Below, piece after piece: positions 45,586 to 55,033 of a DNA stretch of 64,000 nucleotides; within the stretch, counting starts at the first letter, position 1; every line of letters starts with the position of its first letter. The translations under genes were made by a program, and so were the position numbers. The notes beneath the pieces were generated by a model, which saw nothing but the letters and a program-made list of their open reading frames with translations, had not been told where the DNA came from and did not search any database. The stretch is taken from contig NZ_AOLQ01000069.1 of NCBI RefSeq assembly GCF_000337775.1, forward strand, positions 124,001 to 188,000, read 5' to 3'. The DNA comes from Haloarcula vallismortis ATCC 29715. GTDB taxonomy: Archaea; Halobacteriota; Halobacteria; Halobacteriales; Haloarculaceae.

Positions 45586-46809
45586 ATGAGTGGCTCCGCC
45601 GCGGACCCGCCGTCGCCTGACCGACTGGCCGGCGTGTTCTCCGTCTCGTCAGTGCGGCGGGTGGACGGCACCGTACAGTATATCGGCGACCCGCTAGTGC
45701 CACCAGCCGCTGTCACTGAGCAACTCAGGCCGGTGTTCCGACAGTGTGGCTACGACATTCGGCTCGAAGAACTCGGTCCCGCGAGCAACGGCGCCACGAC
45801 CGTTGTCGGCGGTCCGGGCGACAGCGACTCGATTACCGCCCCCAGTAGCGCGCCACACGCGGGCAGGGACCAGTACGCGCTTGTGGCGGAACCGCTTAAT
45901 ACGGACACCGGCGTCCCGTGGCTCAACATCGGGCTCCTGCTGGCGACTATCGCGTCGACGCTGTACGTCGGCGCGAGCGCCTGGTACTACATCCCGGTCG
46001 CGGAGGACCCGCTCCGAGTTTTCGAGGCCTGGCCGTTCATGGTCGCGATGCTCGGCGTGCTCGGCATCCACGAGCTGGGTCACTACGCTGCGGCCCGCTA
46101 CCACGGCGTCGACGTGACGCTCCCGTATTTCATCCCGTTCCCGTCGTATCTCGGCACGATGGGAGCGGTCATCAACATCCGCGGGCGCATTCCTGACCGG
46201 ACCGCGCTGTTCGACATCGGCGTGGCCGGTCCGCTTGCCGGACTCGTTGCGACGACCATCGTCACGGTCATCGGCCTCTCGATAGACCCGATTACGGTCC
46301 CGGAACGCGTGGCAAACAGTGACACCGGCGTCATAATCACGTTCAACTATCCGCTGCTGTTTCAGGCGCTAGAGGCGCTGGTGAACGCGGTGGGACTTGA
46401 GAGCGAGATCGGCCCCGGCGAGTCGGTCCACCCGATTGTGTTCGCCGGCTGGGCCGGGATGTTCTTCACCTTCCTGAACCTGCTCCCGGTCGGCCAACTC
46501 GACGGCGGCCACATCGTGCGGTCCATCGTCGGACAGCGACAGGAAACCGTCGCCGCGGCGGTGCCCGGCGCCCTGTTTGCACTCGCTGGCTACCTGTATT
46601 TCACCCGCGACCCGCCGCCGGTCGGCTTCGGCGTCTGGGGCCTGTGGGTGTTCTGGGGACTGTTCGCTACCGGGCTCGCGTATGCAGGACCTGCCAGACC
46701 GACCGTCGACACGACGCTGGACCGACAGCGGACGCTGCTTGGCCTGTTTACGTTCCTGCTTGGACTAGCCTGTTTCACGCCGGTTCCGTTCGAGATCAGC
46801 GCAATCTGA
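45586..46809 (+). CDS. M50 (site-2 protease-type) membrane protease without PDZ domain
   Basis: Protein of 407 residues. A cytoplasmic N-terminal region of about 115 residues is followed by six or more spans. The active site is HELGH in LGVLGIHELGHYAAARYHG, and the second zinc site is FLNLLPVGQLDGGHIVRSI. The cytoplasmic extension (VSSVRRVDGTVQYIGDPLVPPAAVTEQL) is shared with the plant EGY-like and archaeal protein group. Convergent with thiL. Confidence 0.92.
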   Translation: MSGSAADPPSPDRLAGVFSVSSVRRVDGTVQYIGDPLVPPAAVTEQLRPVFRQCGYDIRLEELGPASNGATTVVGGPGDSDSITAPSSAPHAGRDQYALVAEPLNTDTGVPWLNIGLLLATIASTLYVGASAWYYIPVAEDPLRVFEAWPFMVAMLGVLGIHELGHYAAARYHGVDVTLPYFIPFPSYLGTMGAVINIRGRIPDRTALFDIGVAGPLAGLVATTIVTVIGLSIDPITVPERVANSDTGVIITFNYPLLFQALEALVNAVGLESEIGPGESVHPIVFAGWAGMFFTFLNLLPVGQLDGGHIVRSIVGQRQETVAAAVPGALFALAGYLYFTRDPPPVGFGVWGLWVFWGLFATGLAYAGPARPTVDTTLDRQRTLLGLFTFLLGLACFTPVPFEISAI

Positions 46810-46838
46810 CCGCTCGCTTTGGTCGCGGACGGGGGTTC

Positions 46839-47705
46839 TCAGTGTGAATACCCTCGATCTGGAAATGTCTCGCCGTCGAGCGTGACGCCGTGCTCGGTGG
46901 CCGTGCCGATTCGGTGGAGCGGGCACGGCACTGCCTCTCTGGCTTCAGACACGTCGGGCTCAGGAAGCGTACAGACCAGCTCGAAGTCCTCGCCGAAGAA
47001 GAGACCGGACTCCCGGCGCTCCTGTGGCGTGTCGGTGAGTTCGTCGACCGCCGGGTCTATCGGCAGTGGCGCCTCGATAGCGAAGCCACAGCCACTGGCC
47101 TCGGCCAACTGGTGGAGCGAGCGGGCCAGCCCGTCGCTGGAATCCATCATCGCCGCCGCGTACGGCCGGAGCGCGGTGCCCGCACGCACGCGGGGCTCGA
47201 ACTGAAACAGCTCATTTGCCCGGTTGGTGTCACCTCGGTCGAACAGTTCGAGGGCGGCGGCTGACCGGCCCAGCGTACCGGTGACACAGACCGCGTCACC
47301 GGGCGAAGCACCCGAGCGATGGACCGGGGCAGCCACAGAGCCGATGGCCGTCGTCGCGACGGTAAACTCGTCATGGCTGTCCAGATCGCCGCCGACGTAC
47401 TCCGCGCCGACCGCGTGACACACGTCTTCTGCGCCGTCGACGAACGCCGCGAGTTCGCCCGCCTCGAACGACGGTGCGCCGTACGCGGCCACCGCCGCGG
47501 TTGCGTCGGCCCCCATCGCCGCTACATCCGACAGCGAGGCCCCGACGGCCCGCCAGCCGGCCGTGTAGCGGGTCGTCCCCGCCGGGAAGTCCGTCCGCTC
47601 GTGGAGCATGTCGGTCGTGATGACCTGTCCGTCCACGACGGCGCAGTCGTCGCCCGCGTTGGGAAGCCGGTCGGCGAGGTCGGCGAGTGCAGCCCGCTCG
47701 TCCAT
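46839..47705 (-). CDS. thiL: Thiamine-monophosphate kinase
   Basis: Protein of 288 residues of the PurM/ThiL fold. NAGDDCAVVDGQVITTDMLHERTDFP carries the metal-binding acidic residues, and MMDSSDGLARSLHQLAEASGCGFAIEAPLPID is diagnostic. It makes thiamine diphosphate from thiamine phosphate with ATP. ATG 47705 is chosen because the conserved sequence begins there and the frame upstream is Arg/Pro-rich. Length is slightly short of bacterial ThiL. Confidence 0.93.
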   Translation of the reverse strand: MDERAALADLADRLPNAGDDCAVVDGQVITTDMLHERTDFPAGTTRYTAGWRAVGASLSDVAAMGADATAAVAAYGAPSFEAGELAAFVDGAEDVCHAVGAEYVGGDLDSHDEFTVATTAIGSVAAPVHRSGASPGDAVCVTGTLGRSAAALELFDRGDTNRANELFQFEPRVRAGTALRPYAAAMMDSSDGLARSLHQLAEASGCGFAIEAPLPIDPAVDELTDTPQERRESGLFFGEDFELVCTLPEPDVSEAREAVPCPLHRIGTATEHGVTLDGETFPDRGYSH

Positions 47706-47800
47706 ACTCCGTCGTCGGGTTCCCGGGGCAAAACCCTCGGGGTATCGGCCGACGGGCCAAGGTCGGTGGGTTGAAACCGGAGACTGCCAATCCCATCCAC

Positions 47801-48835
47801 ATGGATGGGAACCGGATGGCGACGGTCGTCGGGTTCGCGGCGGCGCTCGCCGTCCTCGCGGGGCTGGTGTGGCTTGTCGGTATCGGCGAGACACTGGACG
47901 CGCTCACGACGGCAGATCCGGGAGCGCTTCTCGCCGTCGCAGGCATCGCCATACTGTGGCTCGTCTCGTGGGGGTTGGCGCTGTGGACGGTCCTGCAGGC
48001 GCTTGGCGCGCCGGTGGCACCGCACACTGCCGTGCTCGTGTTCGTCGCCGCCGTGTTCTCGAACAACGTCACGCCCTTTGGCCAGGCCGGGGGCGAGCCA
48101 GTGAGCGCGCTCCTGATCTCGACGGCTGCCGACACCGAGTACGAGACCGGGCTGGCGGCCATCGCTACCGTCGACACGGTCCACTTCCTGCCGTCGGTCG
48201 GGTATGCCATCATCGGCTTCACGTTCGTCGCCGCCGGAGCGGTCCAGCTGACCCGGAATTTGGCGTTTGCCGCTGGGGCGGTCGCGGTCCTCGCGGTCGG
48301 CATCCCGGTCGCCGCCGTCTTAGGCTGGCGACACCGGGGCCGCGTTCAGGCGGCGGTCATTCGCGGTGTGGCACCGGTTCTCGCCGCTCTGTCGAACATC
48401 GTACCCCGATGGTCACCGCCGTCTGCGGCCAGTATCGAGGAACGCATCGAGGGGTTCTTTTCGGCTATCGAGCGCATCGCGACCGACCGCCGAACGGTCT
48501 TCCAGACCTTCGGGCTCTCGGCGTTTGGCTGGGTCTGTCTGTCGGCGTCGCTGTGGACGTCGCTGTACGCCGTCGGGGCATCAGTACCGGTCGAAGTTGT
48601 CTTGCTCGTCGTCCCTGTCGGGAGTATCGCCAGTGTCGTTCCGCTTCCCGGCGGGTCCGGCGCTATCGAGACGGTGCTCGTGACGCTGCTCGTCTCGACG
48701 GCCCCGGTTTCGGCCGCCCTCGCTACCTCTGCAGTACTGATCCACCGCGTCGGGAGCTACCTGTTGCCAACGATTATCGGTGGCGGCGTCGCTGCCGCCC
48801 TCGGTGTCGACCGGGCCGCATCGCCCGAGGAGTGA
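47801..48835 (+). CDS. Flippase-like (lysylphosphatidylglycerol synthase TM-type) membrane protein
   Basis: Polytopic protein of 344 residues with about eight hydrophobic spans. NNVTPFGQAGGEPVSALLIS and VPLPGGSGAIETVL are typical of the UPF0104/AglD-like family, which translocates lipid-linked substrates or modifies lipids. ATG 47801 precedes the first span by a few residues. A role in lipid or glycan export is inferred from the family alone. Confidence 0.85.
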   Translation: MDGNRMATVVGFAAALAVLAGLVWLVGIGETLDALTTADPGALLAVAGIAILWLVSWGLALWTVLQALGAPVAPHTAVLVFVAAVFSNNVTPFGQAGGEPVSALLISTAADTEYETGLAAIATVDTVHFLPSVGYAIIGFTFVAAGAVQLTRNLAFAAGAVAVLAVGIPVAAVLGWRHRGRVQAAVIRGVAPVLAALSNIVPRWSPPSAASIEERIEGFFSAIERIATDRRTVFQTFGLSAFGWVCLSASLWTSLYAVGASVPVEVVLLVVPVGSIASVVPLPGGSGAIETVLVTLLVSTAPVSAALATSAVLIHRVGSYLLPTIIGGGVAAALGVDRAASPEE

Positions 48836-48950
48836 CCCCCACGGGTCCCGGTGGGAGTCGGAGCATCGCTGCCCTATGGGCGAGTGAACGGTTCACGCCC
48901 GCCGACTGCGAACGACGCGTTTAAATGACGGCGACGGAAAGGAATCTGCA

Positions 48951-49412
48951 ATGGCTACACTCTACGACGTTCCCCCCGAGGAACTCATTGAGGCACTCAC
49001 GGAGACGCTCGCAGATGAAGACGACATCGAAGCGCCGGACTGGGCCGAGTACACCAAGACCGGCGTCGATCGCGAACTCCCGCCTGAGCAGGAGGACTTC
49101 TGGGCCCGACGCGCGGCCAGCCTCCTCCGGAAGGTTGCTGTCGACGGCCCCGTTGGCGTCAACGCCCTCCGCTCCGAGTACGGCACCTCGAAACAGGGGA
49201 CGACTCGCTACCGCGTTCGCCCACATCACAAGACCAAGGGTTCGGGCAACATCATCCGGACGGCGCTCCAGCAGCTCGAAGACGCCGGCTACGTCGAGAC
49301 CAGTGAGAACGACGGCCGCCGTGTCACCGGTGCGGGCCGCAGCCTCCTCGACGACACCGCAGGCGACCTCCTGACGGAACTCGACCGTCCGGAACTCGAA
49401 CGCTACGCGTAA
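48951..49412 (+). CDS. rps19e: Ribosomal protein S19e
   Basis: Protein of 153 residues. The family signature KTGVDRELPPEQEDFWARRAASLLRKVAVDGPVGVNALRSEYG and the GSGNIIRTALQQLEDAGYVE segment identify it. It is a component of the 30S head and is common to archaea and eukaryotes. It begins a cluster with the PDCD5-like gene. Confidence 0.97.
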   Translation: MATLYDVPPEELIEALTETLADEDDIEAPDWAEYTKTGVDRELPPEQEDFWARRAASLLRKVAVDGPVGVNALRSEYGTSKQGTTRYRVRPHHKTKGSGNIIRTALQQLEDAGYVETSENDGRRVTGAGRSLLDDTAGDLLTELDRPELERYA

Positions 49413-49497
49413 CTGACGCCTTTCTCGCTGTCTTCCCTCGACCGTAGCCCCTGCTCCGAAATCGTTTTCCGACCGACTCCAGTATTTTGATACAACT

Positions 49498-49842
49498 ATG
49501 AGTGGCGACCCCAGCGAGGAGGAACTCGAAGAACTCCGGAAAAAGAAGATGGAGCAGCTCAAGGAACAGCAGGGCGGCGAAGGCGAGGGTCAGGAGGCGG
49601 CCCAACAGCAGGCCGAAGCCCAGAAGCAGGCGGTTCTCAAGCAGAACCTCACGGACGGCGCGCGCAAGCGGCTCAACACGGTCAAGATGTCCAAGCCGCA
49701 GGTCGGCGAGCAGATAGAACAGCAGGTGGTCGCGCTGGCACGCAGCGGCCGCGTGCAGGGTCAGATCGACGAGGACCAGATGAAGGAACTTCTCTCGGAG
49801 CTGACGCCCGACTCCAAGAGCTTCGATATCAAGCGCCGGTAG
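49498..49842 (+). CDS. PDCD5-like DNA-binding protein
   Basis: Protein of 114 residues with an acidic helical start ([19 protein letters not shown]), a Gln/Ala-rich helix, and the core [33 protein letters not shown]-like domain. Archaeal relatives of PDCD5/TFAR19 usually lie beside rps19e, as here. Its stop is followed directly by the ATG of the next gene. Confidence 0.93.
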   Translation: MSGDPSEEELEELRKKKMEQLKEQQGGEGEGQEAAQQQAEAQKQAVLKQNLTDGARKRLNTVKMSKPQVGEQIEQQVVALARSGRVQGQIDEDQMKELLSELTPDSKSFDIKRR

Positions 49843-50460
49843 ATGCGCTGTGCCCTGTTGTACAGCGGCGGAAAAGACTCGACGCTGGCGGCGCTTTTGC
49901 TCGACCCCTTTTACGACGTAACGCTCGTCAGCGGCTCTTTCGGCGTCTGTGACACCGACCCCGCTCGGGAGAGCGCGTCGGCCGTCGGCTTCGACCATGT
50001 GACGGTCGATCTGGACCCGGACGTGGCCCGCGACGCTGCCGAGCGGATGCACGACGACGGTTATCCGCGAAACGGCATCCAGCAGGTCCACGAACATGCC
50101 GTCGAAACCGTCGCGAGCGGTGACTGGGTCGCCGCTGCCGACGGTCTCGATAGGCTCGACGCCATTGCTGACGGCACCCGGCGCGACGACCGGGTCCCCA
50201 CTATCGAGCGACCGCTCGCCCAGAGCGTCGAGGACCGCTTCGGCGTGGACTACCTCGCCCCGCTTGCGGGCATCGGCCGCGGCGCTATCGACGCGATGGC
50301 TGCCGACAAACTCGTCGTTGAGAGCGGCCCCAGCCCCGATATTCCGAAGGCCGACTACGAGGTCGAACTCCGCGAACTGCTGCGAGAGCGCTACGGCGAG
50401 GGTGCTGTGGCCGATATCTTCCCAAAGCACACGCAGTCCCGCGTGCGGGGGCTTCGGTAG
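49843..50460 (+). CDS. PP-loop ATP-pyrophosphatase family protein
   Basis: Protein of 205 residues starting MRCALLYSGGKDSTLAALLL, the SGGKDS signature of N-type ATP pyrophosphatases at residues 8-13. Further motifs FGVCDTDPARESASAVGFDH and KADYEVELRELLRER follow. It resembles the archaeal group of COG2117, related to tRNA or diphthamide modifying ligases. The substrate is not known. It is the last gene of the rps19e cluster. Confidence 0.88.
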   Translation: MRCALLYSGGKDSTLAALLLDPFYDVTLVSGSFGVCDTDPARESASAVGFDHVTVDLDPDVARDAAERMHDDGYPRNGIQQVHEHAVETVASGDWVAAADGLDRLDAIADGTRRDDRVPTIERPLAQSVEDRFGVDYLAPLAGIGRGAIDAMAADKLVVESGPSPDIPKADYEVELRELLRERYGEGAVADIFPKHTQSRVRGLR

Positions 50461-50493
50461 CTGTCGGATACCCTCTCTACGTCGTTCACCAGC

Positions 50494-51144
50494 TCAGGCG
50501 ATGTCCCGGGTTGTGTCCACGCTGATGCGGTCGGTGAGGTCAAGACATATCGGTTCGGTGAGCGCTCGGCCGCCGCGGAACTTCGGGACGAAGAGCCTGT
50601 TTTCGATGGCGTCGTCGTTTCGCTTCGTTTCGAGGTCGAACACGATGTCGCTCGTGTACTCTGTCCGGTGGCGCTGTGGCGGCGCGGCGTCGTGTTTGAG
50701 CGCGTATAGCACCGCGACGCTGTCGGTCTGTGTGAGTCTGGATTGGAGCGTTTCGAGGAAGGCCCGGAACTCCCCTGTGTCGGCGCGCTCAAGCGGCCCG
50801 ACCGGATCGACGACGAGGAGCGACTCCTCCGTGACCGCCTCGACGTGGGTGAGCGCGTCACTGACCGGGGCTTCGCGGTCCAGTTGGCTGACTGCGAGAT
50901 CGTCGTACGTCCCCCGCTGGGACCGCAGCGCCGACGTGACCGTTGTCGGTGCCTGTTCGCCGGAGAGATACACCGTCTCCTGCCGGGCGACGAACTCGGA
51001 GAGAAACAGCTCCGCCTGGCTCGCCGGTTCGGCGAGCAGCGTGACGAGGCTCCCAGCCGGAATGCCGCCGTCGAGCTTCCGGTCGAGCGCTCGAACCCCC
51101 GTCTCGAATCGCTGTGTCACTGTCTCACCCCGTGGTGTGCCCAC
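50494..51144 (-). CDS. RecA/KaiC-fold protein without a Walker A motif
   Basis: Protein of 216 residues with the layout of RAD55/KaiC-type ATPases: FETGVRALDRKLDGGIPAGSLVTLLAEPASQAELFLSEFV at the start, then a Walker B-like SLLVVDPVGPLE, and the family's internal VLYALKHDAAPPQRHRTEYTSDIVFDLE. At the P-loop position the sequence is AEPASQAEL instead of GxxGxGKS, so nucleotide binding is probably lost. Haloarchaea have many such degenerate copies (I recall DUF7504). Function unknown; a regulatory partner of an active RecA-like protein is possible. Confidence 0.78.
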   Translation of the reverse strand: MGTPRGETVTQRFETGVRALDRKLDGGIPAGSLVTLLAEPASQAELFLSEFVARQETVYLSGEQAPTTVTSALRSQRGTYDDLAVSQLDREAPVSDALTHVEAVTEESLLVVDPVGPLERADTGEFRAFLETLQSRLTQTDSVAVLYALKHDAAPPQRHRTEYTSDIVFDLETKRNDDAIENRLFVPKFRGGRALTEPICLDLTDRISVDTTRDIA

Positions 51145-51407
51145 CAGTCCAATGCCCGTCCCATACGGTCACCCTGGGTATAACGCGTCTTTGTTGTCTC
51201 CTCTCTAACACCGGCCGATCCCCGTGTAGCCGGCTACTAGCCTTTTTGTCGCCAGTGCGTGCCGGCCACACCCTCCTGTCAGAGATCGACTACTGGCGAA
51301 AGCAGTAGGGGGGTTCCTGTCTTAGTGAGTCTCTACCGGAAACGATTCGATGGTCATGGTCAGCGTGAACGAACAGGTTCAAGCGCGCCCTCGCTGTAGA
51401 CGCAGGC

Positions 51408-52715
51408 ATGTACGACTCCGTCAAGGGCTTTCGCGATTTCTACCCCGAGGAGATGCAGGCTCGGCGGTGGGCCATGGACACGCTGGAAGACGTCGCACAG
51501 CGCTACGGCTTCCGGGAGATCGGCACGCCGGCCATCGAGCCGACCGAGATGTACGTCGACAAGAGCGGCGAGGAGATCGTCGAGGAACTGTACAGCTTCG
51601 AGGACAAGGGCGGCCGCGAGGTCGCGCTCACGCCGGAGCTGACGCCGACCGTCGCGCGGATGTTCGTCGCCAAGCAACAGGAACTCTCGAAACCGATCAA
51701 GTGGGTCTCGACGCGACCGTTCTGGCGCTACGAGGAGCCCCAGCAGGGCCGGTTCCGTGAGTTCTACCAGACCAACGTCGACATCTTCGGGTCGGCGGAG
51801 CCGACGGCCGACGCCGAGATTCTGGCCGTCGCCGTGGACATGCTCACCGACCTCGGGCTGACGGCCGAGGACTTCGAGATCCGCGTCTCCCACCGGGATA
51901 TCCTCGCGGGCGTGCTGGAGTCCTTCGAGGCTGATGTGGACGTGCCCGAAGCCATCCGAGCGGTCGACAAGCGGGCTAAGGTCGACCACGACGACTACCT
52001 CGACGCGCTCGTCGACGCGGGACTCAACTACGGACAGGCCGACACGTTCGACGAGATGCTGCAGATCGACGCCGAGGAAATCGAAACGCTCGCGGATCTC
52101 ACCGGCTCTGAGGATGTCCGTGCGGCGACCGACAATCTGCAGGCAGTGCTCGATGCGGCCGAGGACTTCGGCGTTCGCGACCACCTCACCGTCTCGCTGA
52201 CGACCGCGCGCGGGCTGGACTACTACACCGGCGTCGTCTTCGAGTGCTTCGACTCGACGGGCGAGGTGTCCCGCTCGGTGTTCGGCGGCGGCCGCTACGA
52301 CGACCTCATCGAGGGCTTCGGCGGTCAGCCGACGCCGGCCGTCGGCTTTGCGCCCGGCCACGCCACGCTCCAGTTGCTGTGTCAGCGAGCCGGCGTCTGG
52401 CCTGCCGAGGAGCTGTCGACGGACTACTACGTCCTGCAGGTCGGCGACACACGCCCGACCGCGGCCCGCATCGCCCGGGACCTGCGCGAGCGGGGCCACG
52501 TCGTCGAGAGCGACGTTGCCGACCGCTCGTTCGGCGCACAGATGGGCTACGCTGACGGGGTCAACGCTGAGACGGTTGTCATCGTCGGCGAGCAGGACCT
52601 CGAAAATGACGAGGTGACGCTCAAGGAGATGGACGACGGCGAGCAGGTGAGCGTCCCGCTGTCTGCGTTCCCCGGAGACCACGACCGGCCGACGTTCGAG
52701 GACTTCGCAGAGTAG
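51408..52715 (+). CDS. hisS: Histidyl-tRNA synthetase
   Basis: Class II enzyme of 435 residues. Motif 1 region TPAIEPTEMYVDKSGEEIVEELYSFEDKGGREVALTPELTPTVARM, motif 2 STRPFWRYEEPQQGRFREFYQTNVDIFG, the HisA motif RGLDYYTGVVFE, and motif 3 GGGRYDDLIEGFGGQPTPAVGF are all present. The C-terminal anticodon domain is complete. A 263-base gap precedes it, with no gene I can support. Confidence 0.97.
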   Translation: MYDSVKGFRDFYPEEMQARRWAMDTLEDVAQRYGFREIGTPAIEPTEMYVDKSGEEIVEELYSFEDKGGREVALTPELTPTVARMFVAKQQELSKPIKWVSTRPFWRYEEPQQGRFREFYQTNVDIFGSAEPTADAEILAVAVDMLTDLGLTAEDFEIRVSHRDILAGVLESFEADVDVPEAIRAVDKRAKVDHDDYLDALVDAGLNYGQADTFDEMLQIDAEEIETLADLTGSEDVRAATDNLQAVLDAAEDFGVRDHLTVSLTTARGLDYYTGVVFECFDSTGEVSRSVFGGGRYDDLIEGFGGQPTPAVGFAPGHATLQLLCQRAGVWPAEELSTDYYVLQVGDTRPTAARIARDLRERGHVVESDVADRSFGAQMGYADGVNAETVVIVGEQDLENDEVTLKEMDDGEQVSVPLSAFPGDHDRPTFEDFAE

Positions 52716-52764
52716 CGCGGCCTGCGACAGTAGCTTTTTGCAACCAGCGTGTCGAGTAGTCGAC

Positions 52765-53187
52765 ATGCAGCTTCCCTCCATCGCTCTCCCGAGGTGGAAG
52801 CTCGTCGCGACCATCGCGATACTCTCGCTGGGTATCGCCATGCTTGGGGGTGCGGCCGGCCTCGGCAACGTGATTGCACCGGTTTCGATAATCCTCGGGT
52901 GGTTTATCCTCGCTCCGCTCGTCGCCCTTCTGGGGTCGAAACTGCCGATGATCGAGTCCCCGGCGGACGAGACAGCCCAGGATGAAACCGATGCACCCGA
53001 CGCAACGGAGCCGACGGTGGCCCCGGTCGATCACCTCCGAGAGCGCTACGCCCGCGGCGAACTGACAGATAGTGAGTTCGAGCGTCGGCTGGACCGCCTG
53101 CTGGAGACCGAATCGCTCTCGGCGAACAGCGACACCGAGAACGGGGCCGGTGCGGCTGACAGCGAAGTCAGTCTCGAAACCGAGTGA
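52765..53187 (+). CDS. Small membrane protein with SHOCT domain
   Basis: Protein of 140 residues: two membrane spans (LVATIAILSLGIAMLGGAAGL and ISIILGWFILAPLVALLG-like), an acidic linker, and a SHOCT motif LRERYARGELTDSEFERRLDRLLETE. SHOCT helices often aid oligomerisation or nucleic-acid contacts in membrane proteins. A TATA-like TAGCTTTTTGC lies at 52731-52741. Function unknown. Confidence 0.85.
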   Translation: MQLPSIALPRWKLVATIAILSLGIAMLGGAAGLGNVIAPVSIILGWFILAPLVALLGSKLPMIESPADETAQDETDAPDATEPTVAPVDHLRERYARGELTDSEFERRLDRLLETESLSANSDTENGAGAADSEVSLETE

Positions 53188-53211
53188 GTCGTTCGTCCCC
53201 GCCGGCTACCA

Positions 53212-53481
53212 CTACTCCTTCGCGCTGACGACCTCGATGCCACTGTCGGTCAGACGAACGTGCAGAAGCGTATCGTCCGGTCCCGGGTCGACCACGTCGT
53301 CGAGTTCGGGCGCACAGCCGGTCATTCCGAGGTCGTTGAAGCCACAGGTGTCACAGACCGCCGCGTCGACCAGCGGGTGGTACGTCCCGTCTCGCTCCGT
53401 CGCTGGCAGGTAGCCCGCGTCCTCGATTATCGAGCCACACTCCGTACAGGTTAGCGTCTCCGGGTGCGAGGCGAGGTCCAC
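53212..53481 (-). CDS. Zinc-ribbon haloarchaeal protein (89 residues)
   Basis: The sequence has two metal-binding pairs, CTECGSI and CDTCGFNDL, about 27 residues apart, then a further cysteine (TGCAPELDD) and a beta-rich end. It resembles small haloarchaeal zinc-finger proteins of unknown role. No partner in the neighbourhood. Confidence 0.75.
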   Translation of the reverse strand: MDLASHPETLTCTECGSIIEDAGYLPATERDGTYHPLVDAAVCDTCGFNDLGMTGCAPELDDVVDPGPDDTLLHVRLTDSGIEVVSAKE

Positions 53482-53539
53482 ACACAGCCTTCGTGCAGCC
53501 GCTATTTATCCCTGCGTGACTGTCCGCGAGGTTGTCCGG

Positions 53540-54046
53540 TCAGAGCGCTCGCTCCATCTCCATCTCCACGCGCTCCTTGGCGATGGTCTCGAAGCCGACC
53601 GACTCGTACAGCGCCCGGGCAACGTGGTTCGTGTTCGAGACGGAGAGCCAGACGCGGTCGAGGCTGTTCTCCTGTCCGTAACCGAGGAGGACGCGGATGA
53701 GCTGTGACCCGATACCGGCGTGCTGGTAGTCCGGATGAACGAAAATCGCCAGTTCCGACGTGTCCTGATACGGGACGAGAACGGCGTGGCCGACAGCTTG
53801 TTCTTCGTGCCAGACAACGACGTTCAGGCCGTCCTCGACGAGGTTCGGTAGCCAGTCGCGGATGTCCGCTTCGGTCCGGGGTGGGACGCCCTGTGACCGG
53901 GAGTCGGTCCCGAAGTCAGCATACATCTCCACCAGTGGGTCGATGTCGCCGTCATAGGCCTCGATTGTCACCGTTCGCCCGTCGTTGTCGGTGAACGTTT
54001 CGGGCGGACGAGGGAAGTCGTGATCCGCCGCGGCGGCGTTGGACAT
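53540..54046 (-). CDS. GNAT-family N-acetyltransferase
   Basis: Protein of 168 residues. The acetyl-CoA-binding loop HPDYQHAGIGSQLIRVLL and the following VWLSVSNTNHVARALYESVGFE match GNAT. The N-terminus (FPRPPETFTDNDGRTVTIEAYDGDIDPLVEMYADFG) is extended relative to the minimum fold. Substrate unknown. Confidence 0.9.
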   Translation of the reverse strand: MSNAAAADHDFPRPPETFTDNDGRTVTIEAYDGDIDPLVEMYADFGTDSRSQGVPPRTEADIRDWLPNLVEDGLNVVVWHEEQAVGHAVLVPYQDTSELAIFVHPDYQHAGIGSQLIRVLLGYGQENSLDRVWLSVSNTNHVARALYESVGFETIAKERVEMEMERAL

Positions 54047-54141
54047 ACCCCCTGCTTCGTTCTCAGCATGCCTAAGTTCGTCTATCCTTCCCAGCGACTG
54101 AGATTCGGGCGAGCCAAGTGGCTCGCAGTCGACAGATCAGT

Positions 54142-54981
54142 ATGCGCGCCTATCGCGTGGCCTACGACGGCCGACCGTATCACGGGTTTCAGCGCCAGCC
54201 CGATGTCGACACCGTTGAGGCCCGACTCCGCTCGGCGCTGGTCCGTCTTGGCGTCTGCGAGCGCGGCAACGGCCTCCCCGAACAGTACGCGGCCGCCGGC
54301 CGGACTGACGCCGGCGTGTCCGCGCGGGCACAGACCGTCGCCTTCGACGCGCCGGAATGGCTCTCGCCGGCGGCGTTCAACGGCGAACTCCCGGATGATA
54401 TCCGTGTGTGGGCCAGCGCCGACGTTCCCGCCGAGTTCCACGCGACACACGACGCCACCAGGCGGACGTACACCTACTACCTGCATGCGCCGGCGGGAGA
54501 CGACGGCCGCGCTGACCGCCCTGGCCACAGAACAGTCGACGACGAGCGGTGGGCCGAGGCCGTCGATGCACTCGCCGGGAGCCACGACTTTCACAACCTC
54601 ACGTCCGACGAGACGGGTACCGAGCGGACCGTCGACATCGACTGGGCGCGGGAGGGCCAGTTCCTCGTCGCGCGGCTCACTGCCGGTGGTTTCTGCCGGC
54701 AACTGGTCCGCCGGCTCGTCTCGCTCGCGGCGACTGTCGCGGACGGGTCGGCTCCGCTATCGAAGATCGACCGCGTCCTCTCGCCGGAGCCCGTCAGGGG
54801 CCCCGACGGTGTCCCGCCGGCACCACCCGAGCCGCTGGTGCTGACCGACGTTCGCTACCCGGACGTAACGTTCACCCGGGACGTGGACGCCGTTGCGGAC
54901 GCGCGGACGGCCTTTTGTCGTCGGGAGGCGACGGCCCGCACCGCTGTGCAGGTCTCTGGCCACATCACTGACGGACTGTAG
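54142..54981 (+). CDS. truA: tRNA pseudouridine synthase A
   Basis: Protein of 279 residues starting MRAYRVAYDGRPYHGFQRQPDVDTVE. The catalytic aspartate is in AAAGRTDAGVSARAQTVAFD, and GGFCRQLVRRLVSLAATVADG is the C-terminal signature. Modifies uridines 38-40 of tRNA. ATG 54142 is chosen for the family start; an upstream in-frame start adds eight residues. Confidence 0.95.
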   Translation: MRAYRVAYDGRPYHGFQRQPDVDTVEARLRSALVRLGVCERGNGLPEQYAAAGRTDAGVSARAQTVAFDAPEWLSPAAFNGELPDDIRVWASADVPAEFHATHDATRRTYTYYLHAPAGDDGRADRPGHRTVDDERWAEAVDALAGSHDFHNLTSDETGTERTVDIDWAREGQFLVARLTAGGFCRQLVRRLVSLAATVADGSAPLSKIDRVLSPEPVRGPDGVPPAPPEPLVLTDVRYPDVTFTRDVDAVADARTAFCRREATARTAVQVSGHITDGL

Positions 54982-55033
54982 TTCCCCGTCGCTGAAACGA
55001 AGGCTTACTTCGCCCCCGTCCCAAGAGCGGGCT

